Notes: a model not told the origin generated them from the letters alone. Positions 23,906-32,767 are shown, counted from the first letter of the stretch. The stretch: DNA of 64,000 bases from Lactobacillus crispatus (GCF_018987235.1 NZ_CP072197.1:1860001-1924000), one strand, 5' to 3'. Numbers and translations are program-made.

Positions 23906-25213
23906 TTAAATTAAACCTGATTCTTTAGTAATCTTCTTCATACCATTCATGTAAGGAACAAGTACATCAGGAACAGTTACTGAACCATCTTCGTTTTGGT
24001 AATTTTCCAAAATAGCAGCTACACAACGACCAACAGCCAAACCTGAGCCATTTAAAGTGTGTGCCAAGTGAAGCTTGCCGTCTTCATCACGGTAACGAAT
24101 TTGTGCACGGCGAGCTTGGAAGTCAGTACAGTTTGAACAACTTGAGATTTCACGGTACTTGTCTTGTGCAGGCATCCAAACTTCAAGGTCGTAAGTCTTA
24201 GCACTAGTAAAACTTGCATCCCCAGTTGAAAGAGCAACTACGTGATATGGCAGGCCCAACTTTTGCAATAAGTGTTCCGCATTATGAGTTAACTTCTCGA
24301 GTTCATCCCATGATTCGTCAGGCTTACATACCTTAACCATTTCAACCTTACGGAATTCGTGCATTCTAATCAAACCACGAGTGTCCCGTCCTGCTGACCC
24401 TGCTTCACTTCTGAATGCTGGTGACAATGCAGTAACATTGATTGGCAACTTGTTTTCATGAATAATTTCATTTCTGAAGTAGTTTACCAATGGAACTTCA
24501 GCAGTTGGGATCAAAGTTAAGTCACGTGGCTTATCTGGATCATCATTATCAACGATGGTATAAACATCTTCGTGGAACTTAGGGAATTGACCAGTTCCTT
24601 GCATTGATGCATCGTTTACCAAGTATGGTGGGATAATTTCGGTATAACCTTCCTTAGTGTTTTCATCAAGGAAGAAGTTGAAGACAGCACGTTCCAAAAG
24701 CGCACCAGCACCGATGTAGTAAACAAAACGTGCACCTGAAACCTTTGAAGCACGGTCCCAGTCTAAGATGCCAAGGTCAGTACCAATATCCCAGTGAGCC
24801 TTTGGCTTAAAGTTAAATTCAGTAGTTGGGTGCCACTTACGAACTTCTTCGTTGTAGCTATCGTCCGGACCAATTGGGTCTGAATCAGCTGGGAAGTTAG
24901 GCAATCTAAGCAAGATGTAGTTTTGCTTTTCAGTTAATTCCGCAACTTCCTTATCTAAGTCTTTGATTTCCTTACCTACTTCACGCATAGCAGCAATTGC
25001 ATCGCTAGCATCTTCTTTGTTACGCTTTTTTTCTGCAATTTGCTTAGAAACGTCGTTACGCTTAGCCTTTAATTGTTCACTCTTAGTCAAATCCTTACGA
25101 CGCTTAGCGTCAATTTCAACTAATTCATCTAATTCTTCTGGCTTAATGCCACGTGTAGCCAATTTCTTCTTTGACCAGTCAAGATTCTCACGAATCACTT
25201 TAATATCAAGCAT
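23906..25213 (-). CDS. serS: Seryl-tRNA synthetase
   Basis: This class II aminoacyl-tRNA synthetase charges tRNA-Ser with serine. Its 435-aa length is normal. The N-terminal helical arm (about 30-105) is a charged antiparallel coiled coil that clasps the tRNA long variable arm. The catalytic core contains motif 2 ([21 protein letters not shown]) and motif 3 ([20 protein letters not shown]), with Glu and Arg residues for ATP and serine. The gene is monocistronic and preceded by a T-box leader. The start ATG has an AGGAGG-like site (ATGGAGGTTTTAT on the minus strand). Confidence 0.98.
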   Translation of the reverse strand: MLDIKVIRENLDWSKKKLATRGIKPEELDELVEIDAKRRKDLTKSEQLKAKRNDVSKQIAEKKRNKEDASDAIAAMREVGKEIKDLDKEVAELTEKQNYILLRLPNFPADSDPIGPDDSYNEEVRKWHPTTEFNFKPKAHWDIGTDLGILDWDRASKVSGARFVYYIGAGALLERAVFNFFLDENTKEGYTEIIPPYLVNDASMQGTGQFPKFHEDVYTIVDNDDPDKPRDLTLIPTAEVPLVNYFRNEIIHENKLPINVTALSPAFRSEAGSAGRDTRGLIRMHEFRKVEMVKVCKPDESWDELEKLTHNAEHLLQKLGLPYHVVALSTGDASFTSAKTYDLEVWMPAQDKYREISSCSNCTDFQARRAQIRYRDEDGKLHLAHTLNGSGLAVGRCVAAILENYQNEDGSVTVPDVLVPYMNGMKKITKESGLI

Positions 25214-25235
25214 ATAAAACCTCCATGATATGCAT

Positions 25236-25460
25236 AAAAAAAGAGCCGACTTATCCCTACACTTGGGACGAATCGGCTCTTACACGGTTTCGCGGTACCA
25301 CCCAGCTTCAGTCTATCTAGACTGCACCTCTTTACCAGACGAGTAACGACGTCAAACCGTGCAACTATTAATTGCCCACATTATTGAAATCTGGAAGCGA
25401 CTATGCATTCACTCGCACCAACCGTGAACTCTCTGAAGCAGTCTTAGGATTTCGTGTTTG
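25236..25460 (-). ncRNA. T-box riboswitch leader of serS
   Basis: The minus strand carries the T-box core TGGGTGGTACCGCG (25291-25304), which pairs with the uncharged tRNA end. It is followed by an alternative terminator of AGAGCCGATTCG with CGACTTATCGG-type pairing and a U7 run (25236-25282). Stem I lies at about 25320-25450. Uncharged tRNA-Ser should favour antitermination and serS expression. I did not fix the specifier codon with confidence. The 5' end overlaps the tail of the acetyltransferase gene. Confidence 0.93.
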
Positions 25461-25995
25461 CATTTATTTTAAGCCATTCTTCTTTTTTGAGCAAATAATA
25501 TTTTTCTTTAAACGAAAAAAGTGCACTAACTTGTGTGTAATCGACAGTATAAACATACTGAAATCCTAGTGTTTTAAGCAATTTCTGTGATTTTTCATTA
25601 TCGGCAAAAGTTCCAGCCCAGACTTCTACTTGCTTTTTCTTTTTAAAAGCATAGGTCAAAATCAATCGTAAAGCTTCAGTCATATAGCCGTGACCTTCAA
25701 ACGACTGATCTAGCAAAAAGCCAACTTCTTTAGTCTTTAATAGGCCACTCTTTTCATCTAAGCCGCGTTCATACAATTCAACCAGACCGATCACTTCATT
25801 GTTCTTGCGCAAGCAAACGACATAACTTTCAGGACGCGACATATATTGCTTCACGCCATTAACCGCCTCAGTCAGATTGCGGTATTCCTCAAAGCCAGCC
25901 ATCTTGTGGTAGCGGGGATTGCCACCCCACTTCAGTAATTGCTGCGCGTCCCTTTCTTCAAAAGGTCTCAAATATATTCTCTTAGATTCAAGCAT
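25444..25995 (-). CDS. GNAT acetyltransferase, RimJ/RimL type
   Basis: The 183-aa protein starts with the RimJ/L pattern (SKRIYLRPFEERDAQQLLKW). The acetyl-CoA loop region is EVGFLLDQSFEGHGYMTEALRL, where QxxxGxG reads QSFEGHG. A conserved NEKSQKLLKTLGFQYV end follows, as in ribosomal-protein or small-molecule N-acetyltransferases. The substrate is unknown. Its start abuts the stop of the TVP38 gene, so they are translationally coupled. The last 50 bp also contain the serS promoter. Confidence 0.88.
   Translation of the reverse strand: MLESKRIYLRPFEERDAQQLLKWGGNPRYHKMAGFEEYRNLTEAVNGVKQYMSRPESYVVCLRKNNEVIGLVELYERGLDEKSGLLKTKEVGFLLDQSFEGHGYMTEALRLILTYAFKKKKQVEVWAGTFADNEKSQKLLKTLGFQYVYTVDYTQVSALFSFKEKYYLLKKEEWLKINANTKS
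25466..25494 (-). promoter_or_regulatory. serS/T-box promoter inside the acetyltransferase gene
   Basis: On the minus strand, TTGCTC (25489-25494) and TAAAAT (25466-25471) are 17 bp apart. Both lie within the last codons of the upstream GNAT gene, so serS has its own promoter despite the overlap. Confidence 0.65.
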
Positions 25996-26600
25996 TAGTT
26001 ACCCATCAGCTTCAAGAGCCACTTTGCACCAAACTGTAGGCCTATACTATAGGCCGCAATTGTCCATGGCTTACACAAAATAATAATCCAAAAATAAGTC
26101 CAAAACTTCATTTTAGTCAATCCTGCTAGCAGGCAAAGCACGTCATCGGGAGCTGCTGGGGCGAGAATACATAATGCAAAGAACCAATTAAATTTATTCT
26201 GATTCTCTGTCCACTTCATATATTTATCAAGCGTTTCTTCCGAAACAATATGCAAAATAAAGGGCCGGCCGTAGTGTCTAGCTAAAAAGAAGTTGATAAT
26301 TGAGCCAATACAAATCCCCACGTAGTTATAAATAAACCCAGCAACTGGGCCAAAGAAGACCACGCCTCCTAATAAAGACACGCCCCCAGGAATAATCGGA
26401 ATAACTACCTGAACAATTTGAATCAACACGAAAATAATCGGACCAACAATTTGTTTATTAGCCAGATAAGCCCGCATTTTAGCTTGATCGGTAAAGATCC
26501 CCAAACGGTACCAATAAATCACCAGCAACACGATTGCGATTCCACAAACTATAGTTGCAATATTGATTAATTTACGACTAGCCTTAGTCGATAGATGCAT
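25995..26600 (-). CDS. TVP38/TMEM64 (VTT/SNARE-associated) membrane protein
   Basis: About 201 aa with five or six hydrophobic segments. The VTT core contains PIIPGGVSLLGGVVFFGPVAGF and YVGICIGSIINFFLARHYG, then AAPDDVLCLLAGLTKM, a characteristic family pattern. Relatives are lipid scramblase-like or transport proteins with poorly defined bacterial roles. I chose the second ATG (MHLST) because AAGGCGAG lies properly upstream of it; an ATG six codons earlier has no ribosome binding site. It is first of a two-gene unit with the GNAT protein. Confidence 0.85.
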   Translation of the reverse strand: MHLSTKASRKLINIATIVCGIAIVLLVIYWYRLGIFTDQAKMRAYLANKQIVGPIIFVLIQIVQVVIPIIPGGVSLLGGVVFFGPVAGFIYNYVGICIGSIINFFLARHYGRPFILHIVSEETLDKYMKWTENQNKFNWFFALCILAPAAPDDVLCLLAGLTKMKFWTYFWIIILCKPWTIAAYSIGLQFGAKWLLKLMGN

Positions 26601-26717
26601 TTTCTCGCCTTCCTTCATCGCCTAGTAGTTCAATTTTAACAAAAATCCAGCCCAGATACCGTAAACATGCAAATCTAAAAAAAGTTTTATTATTTTAGCT
26701 ACTTTGGGCAGATACTA

Positions 26718-26723
26718 TATAAT
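26718..26723 (+). promoter_or_regulatory. Candidate -10 box of the hydrolase gene
   Basis: A perfect TATAAT lies 35 bp before the hydrolase ATG. The -35 position 17 bp upstream reads TTAGCT, a weak match. Confidence 0.5.
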
Positions 26724-26757
26724 AAAGTTAATAAGTTATTAGAAAGGTAGGCATCTT

Positions 26758-27552
26758 ATGGTTGTAATTAAGAATGATATTGTTTATGACAAGACTAAAG
26801 AATTAAAAACGGATATTTACTATCCTAATGATACATCTTCTAATACCAAGATTTTAATCTTCTGGCATGGCGGTGGCTGGTTTAGAGGTAATAAAGAAAG
26901 CGTAAAAAATCTAGGTATTCGCTTTGCTAATGCGGGCTTTATGACCTTCATCCCCGACTACTCCTTAGCACCTAAATACCACTTTCCTGCTGCTCATGAA
27001 GATGCATTGCACTTTGTCGACTGGCTGTTGAATTCTGAATACACTGATCAAGACGATGTCAAAAACATTGTTCAAATTGGAGCCAGCGTTGGCGGTGAAA
27101 TGGCAATTGAGGTTGCTGGGAAATACGGTTTCCCTACTGTCACCTGGTCTGCTCCAGTTGAATATTCAAACTGGATTAAAGATCATCAAGATACTAAAGC
27201 ATCCTCAGATGCCGCTAACGATTTTGGCATTACCGATCCTGAAAAGATCAGACAATCTTTCTACAAGTACTTCACATTAACCTACACAGGTACTGAAGAT
27301 GAGGCTGTATTACAAAAATTAGACGCTAAGTCATTTGACTATAGCCATCTCAAGCAATTAATGATGATTAATTCCGCAGATGAGTTGACACCACTAGCTA
27401 CAGTATTGGATTTTGTTAAGTTCTTAGCTGACAAAAACTTAGGCGTACAGCTCCTCGTAATTCCTGGTCACGGTCACGCCATGGCTTATGGTCCCGATTA
27501 TGTAGACGAATCGCTCGATTTTTTATATCAAACTATTAAGAGACAAGATTAA
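26758..27552 (+). CDS. Alpha/beta hydrolase (esterase, BD-FAE/HSL-like)
   Basis: The 264-aa cytoplasmic protein has the alpha/beta-hydrolase signature. HGGGWFRGN (about residues 38-46) forms the oxyanion hole. GASVGGEMA (Ser near residue 110) is the nucleophile elbow. Asp near residue 215 and GHGHAMAYG provide the remaining triad. Carboxylester hydrolysis is likely, substrate unknown. AGAAAGG precedes the ATG. The next gene, a regulator, begins 2 bp after its stop, so the two are coupled. Confidence 0.88.
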   Translation: MVVIKNDIVYDKTKELKTDIYYPNDTSSNTKILIFWHGGGWFRGNKESVKNLGIRFANAGFMTFIPDYSLAPKYHFPAAHEDALHFVDWLLNSEYTDQDDVKNIVQIGASVGGEMAIEVAGKYGFPTVTWSAPVEYSNWIKDHQDTKASSDAANDFGITDPEKIRQSFYKYFTLTYTGTEDEAVLQKLDAKSFDYSHLKQLMMINSADELTPLATVLDFVKFLADKNLGVQLLVIPGHGHAMAYGPDYVDESLDFLYQTIKRQD

Positions 27553-27554
27553 GT

Positions 27555-28415
27555 ATGATCAACATAGAAAAATTTGTTCAAGCCAGAAAAAAATTAAGGC
27601 TATCGCAAACTGAACTTTGCCGCGGCATTTGCACGCAGTCAACCTTAAGTAAGTTTGAAAACAACGGACAGGTACCTTCATTTAAAATTCTTAAGCAGCT
27701 TTGTGAACGGATGGATATTGATGTTAGCGATATTATGGACAGCAGTGAGCACAAATATATCGCGCATATCCTGTTTGAAGCGGATTTTGCCTTTATCAAT
27801 TTTGATTACAGTAAAATTTTTACTTTACTTTCACAAATCAACCCCGAAGTAGACCTAAAACGCCAAACAAATCGGATTCATTATCACTATTTGCGCGGAC
27901 AATATGCTCTAAGAAGTGATCGCAATCAAATGAGTGCGCTCTTTTATTTCAACAATATCTTGACCACCCAGGAATTGCCTGAAAATGATATTTACCGCTT
28001 GTTGGCATTAAATGGTTGTAGTCAAATCTATGCTAAACAAGGTGAAACAGAGAAAGCCGAGCACTATTATAGTCAAGTATTAAAGAACATTATGGACGTC
28101 AAGATCGATAACATTTTGACTACAATGCATGCCTTAAGTATTTTATGTGATGCCGGTGAATTCTATGGCGAACGAAAAATGTATCGTGAGTCTAATGCAT
28201 TGTTGCGCTATGCCTATAAGATTGGCGCTGAGAAGCACGTGATTTTTTACATGGCACGCATCCTATTGCGGCAAGGCATGAATGATATTGATCAGTCAAA
28301 AAAGAAAGCAATTGCTATCCAACATTTGCATGATGCCTGTGCTTTTGCCCGAATCAACCGCAACACGATTACGCTAAATCAGGCTAAAAAATTACTAAAA
28401 AAATTAAATGACTAA
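27555..28415 (+). CDS. HTH-TPR regulator, Rgg/PlcR-like
   Basis: 286 aa. An N-terminal XRE-type HTH (residues 5-62: RKKLRLSQTELCRGICTQSTLSKFENN) is followed by helical TPR-like repeats to the end (e.g. YRLLALNGCSQIYAKQGETEKAEHYYSQVL). This is the layout of peptide-responsive Rgg/PlcR/ComR regulators. No obvious small peptide gene follows. It is co-transcribed with the esterase and could regulate it. It ends at a terminator. Confidence 0.85.
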   Translation: MINIEKFVQARKKLRLSQTELCRGICTQSTLSKFENNGQVPSFKILKQLCERMDIDVSDIMDSSEHKYIAHILFEADFAFINFDYSKIFTLLSQINPEVDLKRQTNRIHYHYLRGQYALRSDRNQMSALFYFNNILTTQELPENDIYRLLALNGCSQIYAKQGETEKAEHYYSQVLKNIMDVKIDNILTTMHALSILCDAGEFYGERKMYRESNALLRYAYKIGAEKHVIFYMARILLRQGMNDIDQSKKKAIAIQHLHDACAFARINRNTITLNQAKKLLKKLND

Positions 28416-28437
28416 GATCCAATTTGAAATATAGTAA

Positions 28438-28478
28438 TAAGAGTTTGTTCATTTACTTGAGCAAGCTCTTTTATTTTC
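28438..28478 (+). terminator. Terminator after esterase-regulator pair
   Basis: AAGAGTTTGTTC pairs with GAGCAAGCTCTT (one bulge) around an 8-nt loop, followed by TTATTTT. Confidence 0.75.
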
Positions 28479-28485
28479 GTAAAAG

Positions 28486-28582
28486 TGATCAATTAAATGA
28501 TCATTTTTATAGAAATCAGCAAGATTGTTCATTTGATTTTTCAAAAATGATAAAATTAGTATAAATGATCAATTAAATGAAC
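28486..28582. repeat. Repeated WGATCAATTAAATGAWC motif
   Basis: TGATCAATTAAATGATCA (28486-28503) and TGATCAATTAAATGAAC (28566-28582) are nearly identical, and a reverse copy TGTTCATTTGAT lies near 28525-28536. They bracket an AT-rich promoter-like stretch just before the truncated ATPase gene and could be operators. Confidence 0.6.
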
Positions 28583-28605
28583 GCTGTTTAGGAGTTTCAG
28601 ATAGG

Positions 28606-29175
28606 TTGACTTTGGAACGAATTATCAAGTTTATGTTTGACAGTATTGGTAGCTATTTATCCATTCGAAAAATTGCCAATACGTTAACTTCAATGGGACA
28701 TAAAATCACACCAAATACGGTAGAACGGTATATTAATGCGTTACTCGACAGTTTGATTATCTATGACGTTTCACGATTCGATATTCATGGAAAAGAGCAG
28801 CTAGGTTCGCTAAAAAAATATTACATTGTTGATACTGGGCTTATATATCATTTGTTGGCAAGTCACAAAAAAGATCGTGGACATATAATTGAAAATATTG
28901 TTTATCTTGAGTTGCTTAGTCGTGGATATAACGTTACTGTAGGTAGCATCCCTAATGGTGAAATTGATTTTGTCGCAAGAAAGAATAACGAAATTTTTTA
29001 TTATCAAGTGTCCGAAACAGTGCTAGATGAAAAGACCTTAGAGCGCGAATTAAAACCGTTTAACAAGATTAATGATCATTATCCAAAATTTCTATTAATA
29101 ATGAATGAATTTGGAAAAAATGATAATTTTAACGGAATAAAGCAACTTAATATTTTAGATTGGTTATTAGAATAA
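28606..29175 (+). pseudogene. AAA+ ATPase/DUF4143 protein, C-terminal part only
   Basis: About 189 codons match the C-terminal half of the AAA_14/DUF4143 ATPase family, with IRKIANTLTSMGHKITPNTVERYI (winged-helix region) and the nuclease-like end GEIDFVARKNNEIFYYQVSET with a Glu-x-Asp pair. Full-length relatives are about 400 aa with an N-terminal Walker A ATPase. That half is absent, and the frame joins directly to the promoter-like repeat region, so an internal deletion is likely. The proposed TTG start at 28606 has only GGAGTTTC upstream. It ends just before the IS30 element. Confidence 0.75.
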
Positions 29176-29190
29176 TTAAGCTAAGATTAA

Positions 29191-29202
29191 GAATAATAAT
29201 TT
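29191..29202. repeat. 12-bp direct repeat flanking IS30 element, left copy
   Basis: GAATAATAATTT occurs here and again at 30368-30379, one on each side of the element. It is either a target duplication or a chance AT-rich match. Confidence 0.6.
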
Positions 29203-30367
29203 CCCGGATTTAAAATTGAAGTGCAACACCAAGTGTTAAACAAAAAGGCCATGAAGACCTAAACTTGAAGTGACGAAAAATCAAGAAAGGAAGATCTTCA
29301 TGACCAATTCAAATTCTAGCATTTCTAAGCACTATCATCAATTAACCAGCGTACAACGTGGACAAATTCAAGCAATGCTGGATTCCGGCATAACTTCCCG
29401 TACTGTTATCGCTCAAGAAGTCGGCTGCCATAAGTCGACAATCAGTCGCGAAATCAAACGCGGAAGCGTCCTGCAAAGAGACAGCAGCTATTTATTGTAT
29501 GAGCACTATTACGCTGATACTGCACAGCTTTATTATGAGAAGCGTCGCAAAAACTGCTATCAGCGCAATCCATTGAAGCATTATGCTGTCTTTTTGAGAA
29601 TGCTCTCCAGACGCTTCAAAGCTAAATTTGATGCCACCAGCATCGATGAATTCGTTGGTGAATTCAAAAGGACTATGCCAGGCTACCCTTGTCCCAGCAC
29701 ACCAACTGTCTATCGCTATATTGATCAGGGCTTGCTGGACATAAGCAATATTGATCTGCCTATGAAGCTCAAAAGACGCAGGAACAAGCGTCATCACGGC
29801 CAGAGCGGTCATGCTTTGCACAAGAAGAATCTTGGCAATTCCATTGAACAGCGTCCTAAAGAGATTGAAGACAGAAAAACGCCGCTGCACTGGGAAGGAG
29901 ATCTGGTTAAAGGCGTCAGACGCAAGAATCAGCCTGCTTTAATGACTTTGACCGAAAGAACCACACGCTTTGAAGTAGTTATCAAGATTCCTGACTATCG
30001 GGCAAGCACATGCCAAAGGCTGCTTCAAAATGAGATTGACAGACATCCTGCCTGGTTTAAATCGATCACGTTTGACAATGGCTCTGAGTTTGCGGATATG
30101 ACCAAGATCAAAGGCTGCCAGATCTACTTCGCCCACCCATATTCTCCATGGGAAAGAGGCACCAATGAGAACTGCAATGGACTTCTGCGTCAATTCTTCC
30201 CTAAAGGCAAAAGCATGAAAGATAAGTCAGCTGCTTATGTTCAACAGGCAACTGATGCCATTAACCGCAAACATCGTCGAATCCTTCAATATCACACAGC
30301 AGAAGAACTCTTCAAGCAATATATTTCCTCATAGCCTAACTGTTGCACTTAATTTGACAATTCAGGA
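29203..30367 (+). mobile_element. IS30-family insertion sequence
   Basis: About 1165 bp between 12-bp direct repeats. Terminal regions share AAGTGCAACA in inverted orientation (left near 29230-29239, right TGTTGCACTT near 30343-30352) within imperfect inverted repeats of ~26 bp. It contains one intact transposase gene. Size and layout fit IS30. The direct repeat is longer than the 2-3 bp usually made by this family, so the exact ends need checking. Confidence 0.85.
29300..30334 (+). CDS. IS30-family transposase
   Basis: 344 aa. The N-terminal HTH region (YHQLTSVQRGQIQAMLDSG, SRTVIAQEVGCHKSTISREIKRG) is the classic IS30 DNA-binding part. The DDE catalytic core shows HWEGDLVKG (first D), TFDNGSEFAD (second D) and WERGTNENCNGLLRQFFPKG with the conserved E. 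I chose the ATG at 29300, with AAGGAAG upstream. An earlier GTG at 29270 would add ten residues. The gene looks intact. Confidence 0.95.
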   Translation: MTNSNSSISKHYHQLTSVQRGQIQAMLDSGITSRTVIAQEVGCHKSTISREIKRGSVLQRDSSYLLYEHYYADTAQLYYEKRRKNCYQRNPLKHYAVFLRMLSRRFKAKFDATSIDEFVGEFKRTMPGYPCPSTPTVYRYIDQGLLDISNIDLPMKLKRRRNKRHHGQSGHALHKKNLGNSIEQRPKEIEDRKTPLHWEGDLVKGVRRKNQPALMTLTERTTRFEVVIKIPDYRASTCQRLLQNEIDRHPAWFKSITFDNGSEFADMTKIKGCQIYFAHPYSPWERGTNENCNGLLRQFFPKGKSMKDKSAAYVQQATDAINRKHRRILQYHTAEELFKQYISS

Positions 30368-30398
30368 GAATAATAATTTAAAAAAAAGAATTCGAAAA

Positions 30399-30440
30399 AT
30401 CCCCATTTGTAGTGAAAATGCCTACAAAATGGGGATTTTT
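30399..30440 (-). terminator. ptd terminator
   Basis: AAAATCCCCATTTGTAG pairs with CTACAAAATGGGGATTTT around a short loop, with U-runs on both strands. It directly follows the ptd stop. Confidence 0.9.
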
Positions 30441-30944
30441 TTAGATAATCTTGTAACCAGTAACTGGCTTAGCAGGTACTGTATTGAAATCAAAGTTAGC
30501 AAGTTTGTCCAGTTCAGTATTACCATCAATAATTGTAGTAACACCTTGAGCAATCATCAGGTTCATTACTTTATCCTTGTCTAGATCCTTAGTGAAGGTT
30601 ACCAAGACTACAGGCTTATGCAAAGCACGCATGAAACCAATTTCAAAAGCACTACCATCATCTACATTGTCCATGTCATACAAGAAGACGCCACATGTAG
30701 AGTTAACTAAACCTTCCAGGTCATTGTTATAAGTGGCAAGGCGCCAAGTCATGCTGCGAATGCCACCAATTTCAGGATTCTTTTCATCCGGATCAACAAA
30801 ATTTTGATCAAACGGAAAATGCACTCTGACCACTGTCGGATTTTCTTCTAACAAGGCACGAGCCTTATCAACTCTAGCACGTTGATCATCATTGTAAAAT
30901 GGAGTGCCTAAATAAATCTTAGCAGTTGAAACTTGTTTGTTCAT
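30441..30944 (-). CDS. ptd: Purine deoxyribosyltransferase (nucleoside deoxyribosyltransferase type I)
   Basis: 167 aa. It exchanges 2-deoxyribose between purine bases in the cytoplasm, a salvage step prominent in lactobacilli. The sequence has IYLGTPFYNDDQRARV, HFPFD, GIRSMTWRLATYNNDL and VFLYDMDNVDDGSAFEIGFMRAL, with Glu101 the nucleophile position. The DPDEKNPEIGGIRSM stretch matches the purine-specific PTD type from L. helveticus rather than the broader NDT type. It has its own terminator and lies between an IS30 element and a divergent aldehyde dehydrogenase. Confidence 0.9.
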   Translation of the reverse strand: MNKQVSTAKIYLGTPFYNDDQRARVDKARALLEENPTVVRVHFPFDQNFVDPDEKNPEIGGIRSMTWRLATYNNDLEGLVNSTCGVFLYDMDNVDDGSAFEIGFMRALHKPVVLVTFTKDLDKDKVMNLMIAQGVTTIIDGNTELDKLANFDFNTVPAKPVTGYKII

Positions 30945-31043
30945 GCTTTTGTCCCTTCAATGTTTAAAACTTACAAAATAAAATTATTTTTCATTTTAGC
31001 ATGACTTTTTTACAACTAAAAGCACAAATAGCTGTGTTTTCAT

Positions 31044-31060
31044 TGTAAACGCTTTATAAT
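31044..31060 (+). promoter_or_regulatory. cre-like site overlapping -10 of the aldehyde dehydrogenase gene
   Basis: TGTAAACGCTTTAT (31044-31057) matches 12 of 14 cre positions and overlaps a perfect TATAAT (31055-31060). CcpA binding here would repress the gene on good carbon sources (inference). Confidence 0.6.
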
Positions 31061-31110
31061 AGAAACATAACTTATTAAAGCTAAACATAAAACTTATTGG
31101 AGGAATTATT

Positions 31111-32493
31111 TTGTCTAGATATCAATCAATTAATCCATATACTAACGAAGAATTTGCAAGCTATGACAATTCTACTGCCGCACAAATTGACGATGCCATT
31201 AACTTAGCACACGCTTTATATAAAAAATGGCGTCATGAAAATCCTGAGACCCGCAGTCGTCAATTACACAAGATAGCAGATGCTTTGCGCGAGCATGAAG
31301 ATGACTTAGCCAAAATGATGACTCTGGAAATGGGAAAGCTTTTGCGCGAATCAAGAGAAGAAGTTGAATTATGTGCTTCAATTTGTGATTACTATGCCAA
31401 AAACGGGGTCAAAATGTTGGCTCCTACTCCAATCGAATCAGACTTAGGCAATGCCTATTATTTGAAGCAATCAACTGGCGTTATTATGGCTTGTGAACCA
31501 TGGAATTTCCCACTTTACCAAGTTATCCGGGTCTTCGCTCCTAACTTTATCGTGGGTAACCCAATCTTACTGAAGCACGCCCACAATGTTCCAGGTTCTG
31601 CTGCTTTAACCGCTAAAATCATCAGACGTGCTGGTGCTCCTGAAGGCAGCTTAATTAACCTTTATCCAACCTATGATCAATTAAGCGATATTATTGCCGA
31701 CCCTAGAGTTCAAGGCGTTGCATTAACTGGTTCAGAACGTGGCGGTTCAGCTGTTGCCGAAGCTGCTGGTAAAAATTTAAAGAAATCAACCATGGAGCTT
31801 GGCGGCAATGACGCATTTATCGTTTTAGATGATGCAGATCCGCAAGTATTGCGTAACGTTTTAGGCGATGCTAGAACTTATAACGATGGCCAGGTATGTA
31901 CTTCATCCAAGAGAATTATTGTTGAAAAATCTCATTATGAGGAAGTGCTACATACGCTTAAAAACGTCTTCTCTAACCTTAAAGCGGGTGACCCACTTGA
32001 AGCCGATACTACCTTGCCACCAATGAATTCCGAACGTGCTAAGGAAAAATTAAAAGCTCAGGTTAAAAAGGCCGTTGACGCAGGAGCCGAGATTTTTTAC
32101 CAATATCCAGAGATTGATTCTAAAGGTGCCTTCTTCAGACCTGTAATTTTGACTAACATCGACAAAGAAAATCCTATTTATGATGAAGAATTATTTGGCC
32201 CTGTAGCAGAAGTCTTTGTAGTTGACGATGATGACGATGCCATTCAGCTTGCAAATGATTCTAGCTATGGCTTAGGTTCATCTGTTATCTCTAACGATAT
32301 CGAACGTGCTCAAAACGTGGCCGCTCAAATTGAAACTGGTATGACTGTCATCAATGGCCGCTGGATTACCTCTGGTGAATTGCCATTTGGCGGCGTGAAG
32401 AAGTCTGGCTACGGTCGTGAATTAAGTGACTTGGGCATGATGGCCTTTGTTAACGAACACTTAGTAATTGATGTTACTAAGAATAATCAATAG
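31111..32493 (+). CDS. gabD: NAD(P)-dependent aldehyde dehydrogenase, succinate-semialdehyde type
   Basis: 460 aa of the ALDH superfamily, oxidising an aldehyde (probably a semialdehyde) to acid. [20 protein letters not shown] is the cofactor site. MELGGND carries the general base Glu and [10 protein letters not shown] the catalytic Cys. [18 protein letters not shown] is the conserved end. The length is typical of the short SSADH group in lactobacilli. Translation starts at TTG (31111), with TTGGAGG 9 nt upstream; no in-frame ATG fits. The gene symbol is by family similarity only. It is monocistronic. Confidence 0.85.
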   Translation: MSRYQSINPYTNEEFASYDNSTAAQIDDAINLAHALYKKWRHENPETRSRQLHKIADALREHEDDLAKMMTLEMGKLLRESREEVELCASICDYYAKNGVKMLAPTPIESDLGNAYYLKQSTGVIMACEPWNFPLYQVIRVFAPNFIVGNPILLKHAHNVPGSAALTAKIIRRAGAPEGSLINLYPTYDQLSDIIADPRVQGVALTGSERGGSAVAEAAGKNLKKSTMELGGNDAFIVLDDADPQVLRNVLGDARTYNDGQVCTSSKRIIVEKSHYEEVLHTLKNVFSNLKAGDPLEADTTLPPMNSERAKEKLKAQVKKAVDAGAEIFYQYPEIDSKGAFFRPVILTNIDKENPIYDEELFGPVAEVFVVDDDDDAIQLANDSSYGLGSSVISNDIERAQNVAAQIETGMTVINGRWITSGELPFGGVKKSGYGRELSDLGMMAFVNEHLVIDVTKNNQ

Positions 32494-32529
32494 TAATTTT
32501 TCGATAAAAGAAACATACTAACCTAGTGT

Positions 32530-32573
32530 TGGATCATGAATCGACGGATTCACGATCTGGCACTTTTTATTTT
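32530..32573 (+). terminator. Terminator after aldehyde dehydrogenase
   Basis: GATCATGAATC pairs with GGATTCACGATC around a short loop, then CTGGCACTTTTTATTTT follows. Confidence 0.75.
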
Positions 32574-32587
32574 GTCTAAAATAGAAA

Positions 32588-32752
32588 GTGAAGATAAAGC
32601 AAATCAAGTCTTCAGCTTTTTAGACACTTGATGTCGTAAAAGAAACGGACTGCTTTACCACCTATTCTTAAGTCTCTTCGAAGTCTGTGGGCACTTAGAT
32701 GCCGTGTTTAGAAAATTAGAATTAATAGGTTGATAAAGAGGTTTATCTTCAC
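32588..32752 (+). ncRNA. Candidate bridge RNA of the IS110 element
   Basis: The 165-nt leader before the transposase closes with perfect 11-bp arms, GTGAAGATAAA (32588-32598) and TTTATCTTCAC (32742-32752). Inside are hairpins: ATCAAG...CTTGAT (about 32603-32632), GTAAA/TTTAC (32636-32640 with 32654-32658), and ACCTATT/AATAGGT (32660-32666 with 32724-32730) enclosing GGCA/TGCC (32690-32703). Position, size and multi-stem layout match the bridge RNAs known from IS110 left ends. Its expression and function are inferred. Confidence 0.6.
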
Positions 32753-32767
32753 AGCGGAGGTTATATT

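Noticed and set aside
28566..28605. Longer ATPase gene starting further upstream
   Set aside because: The frame is open upstream but there is no Walker A region or ribosome site; it runs into promoter-like repeats.
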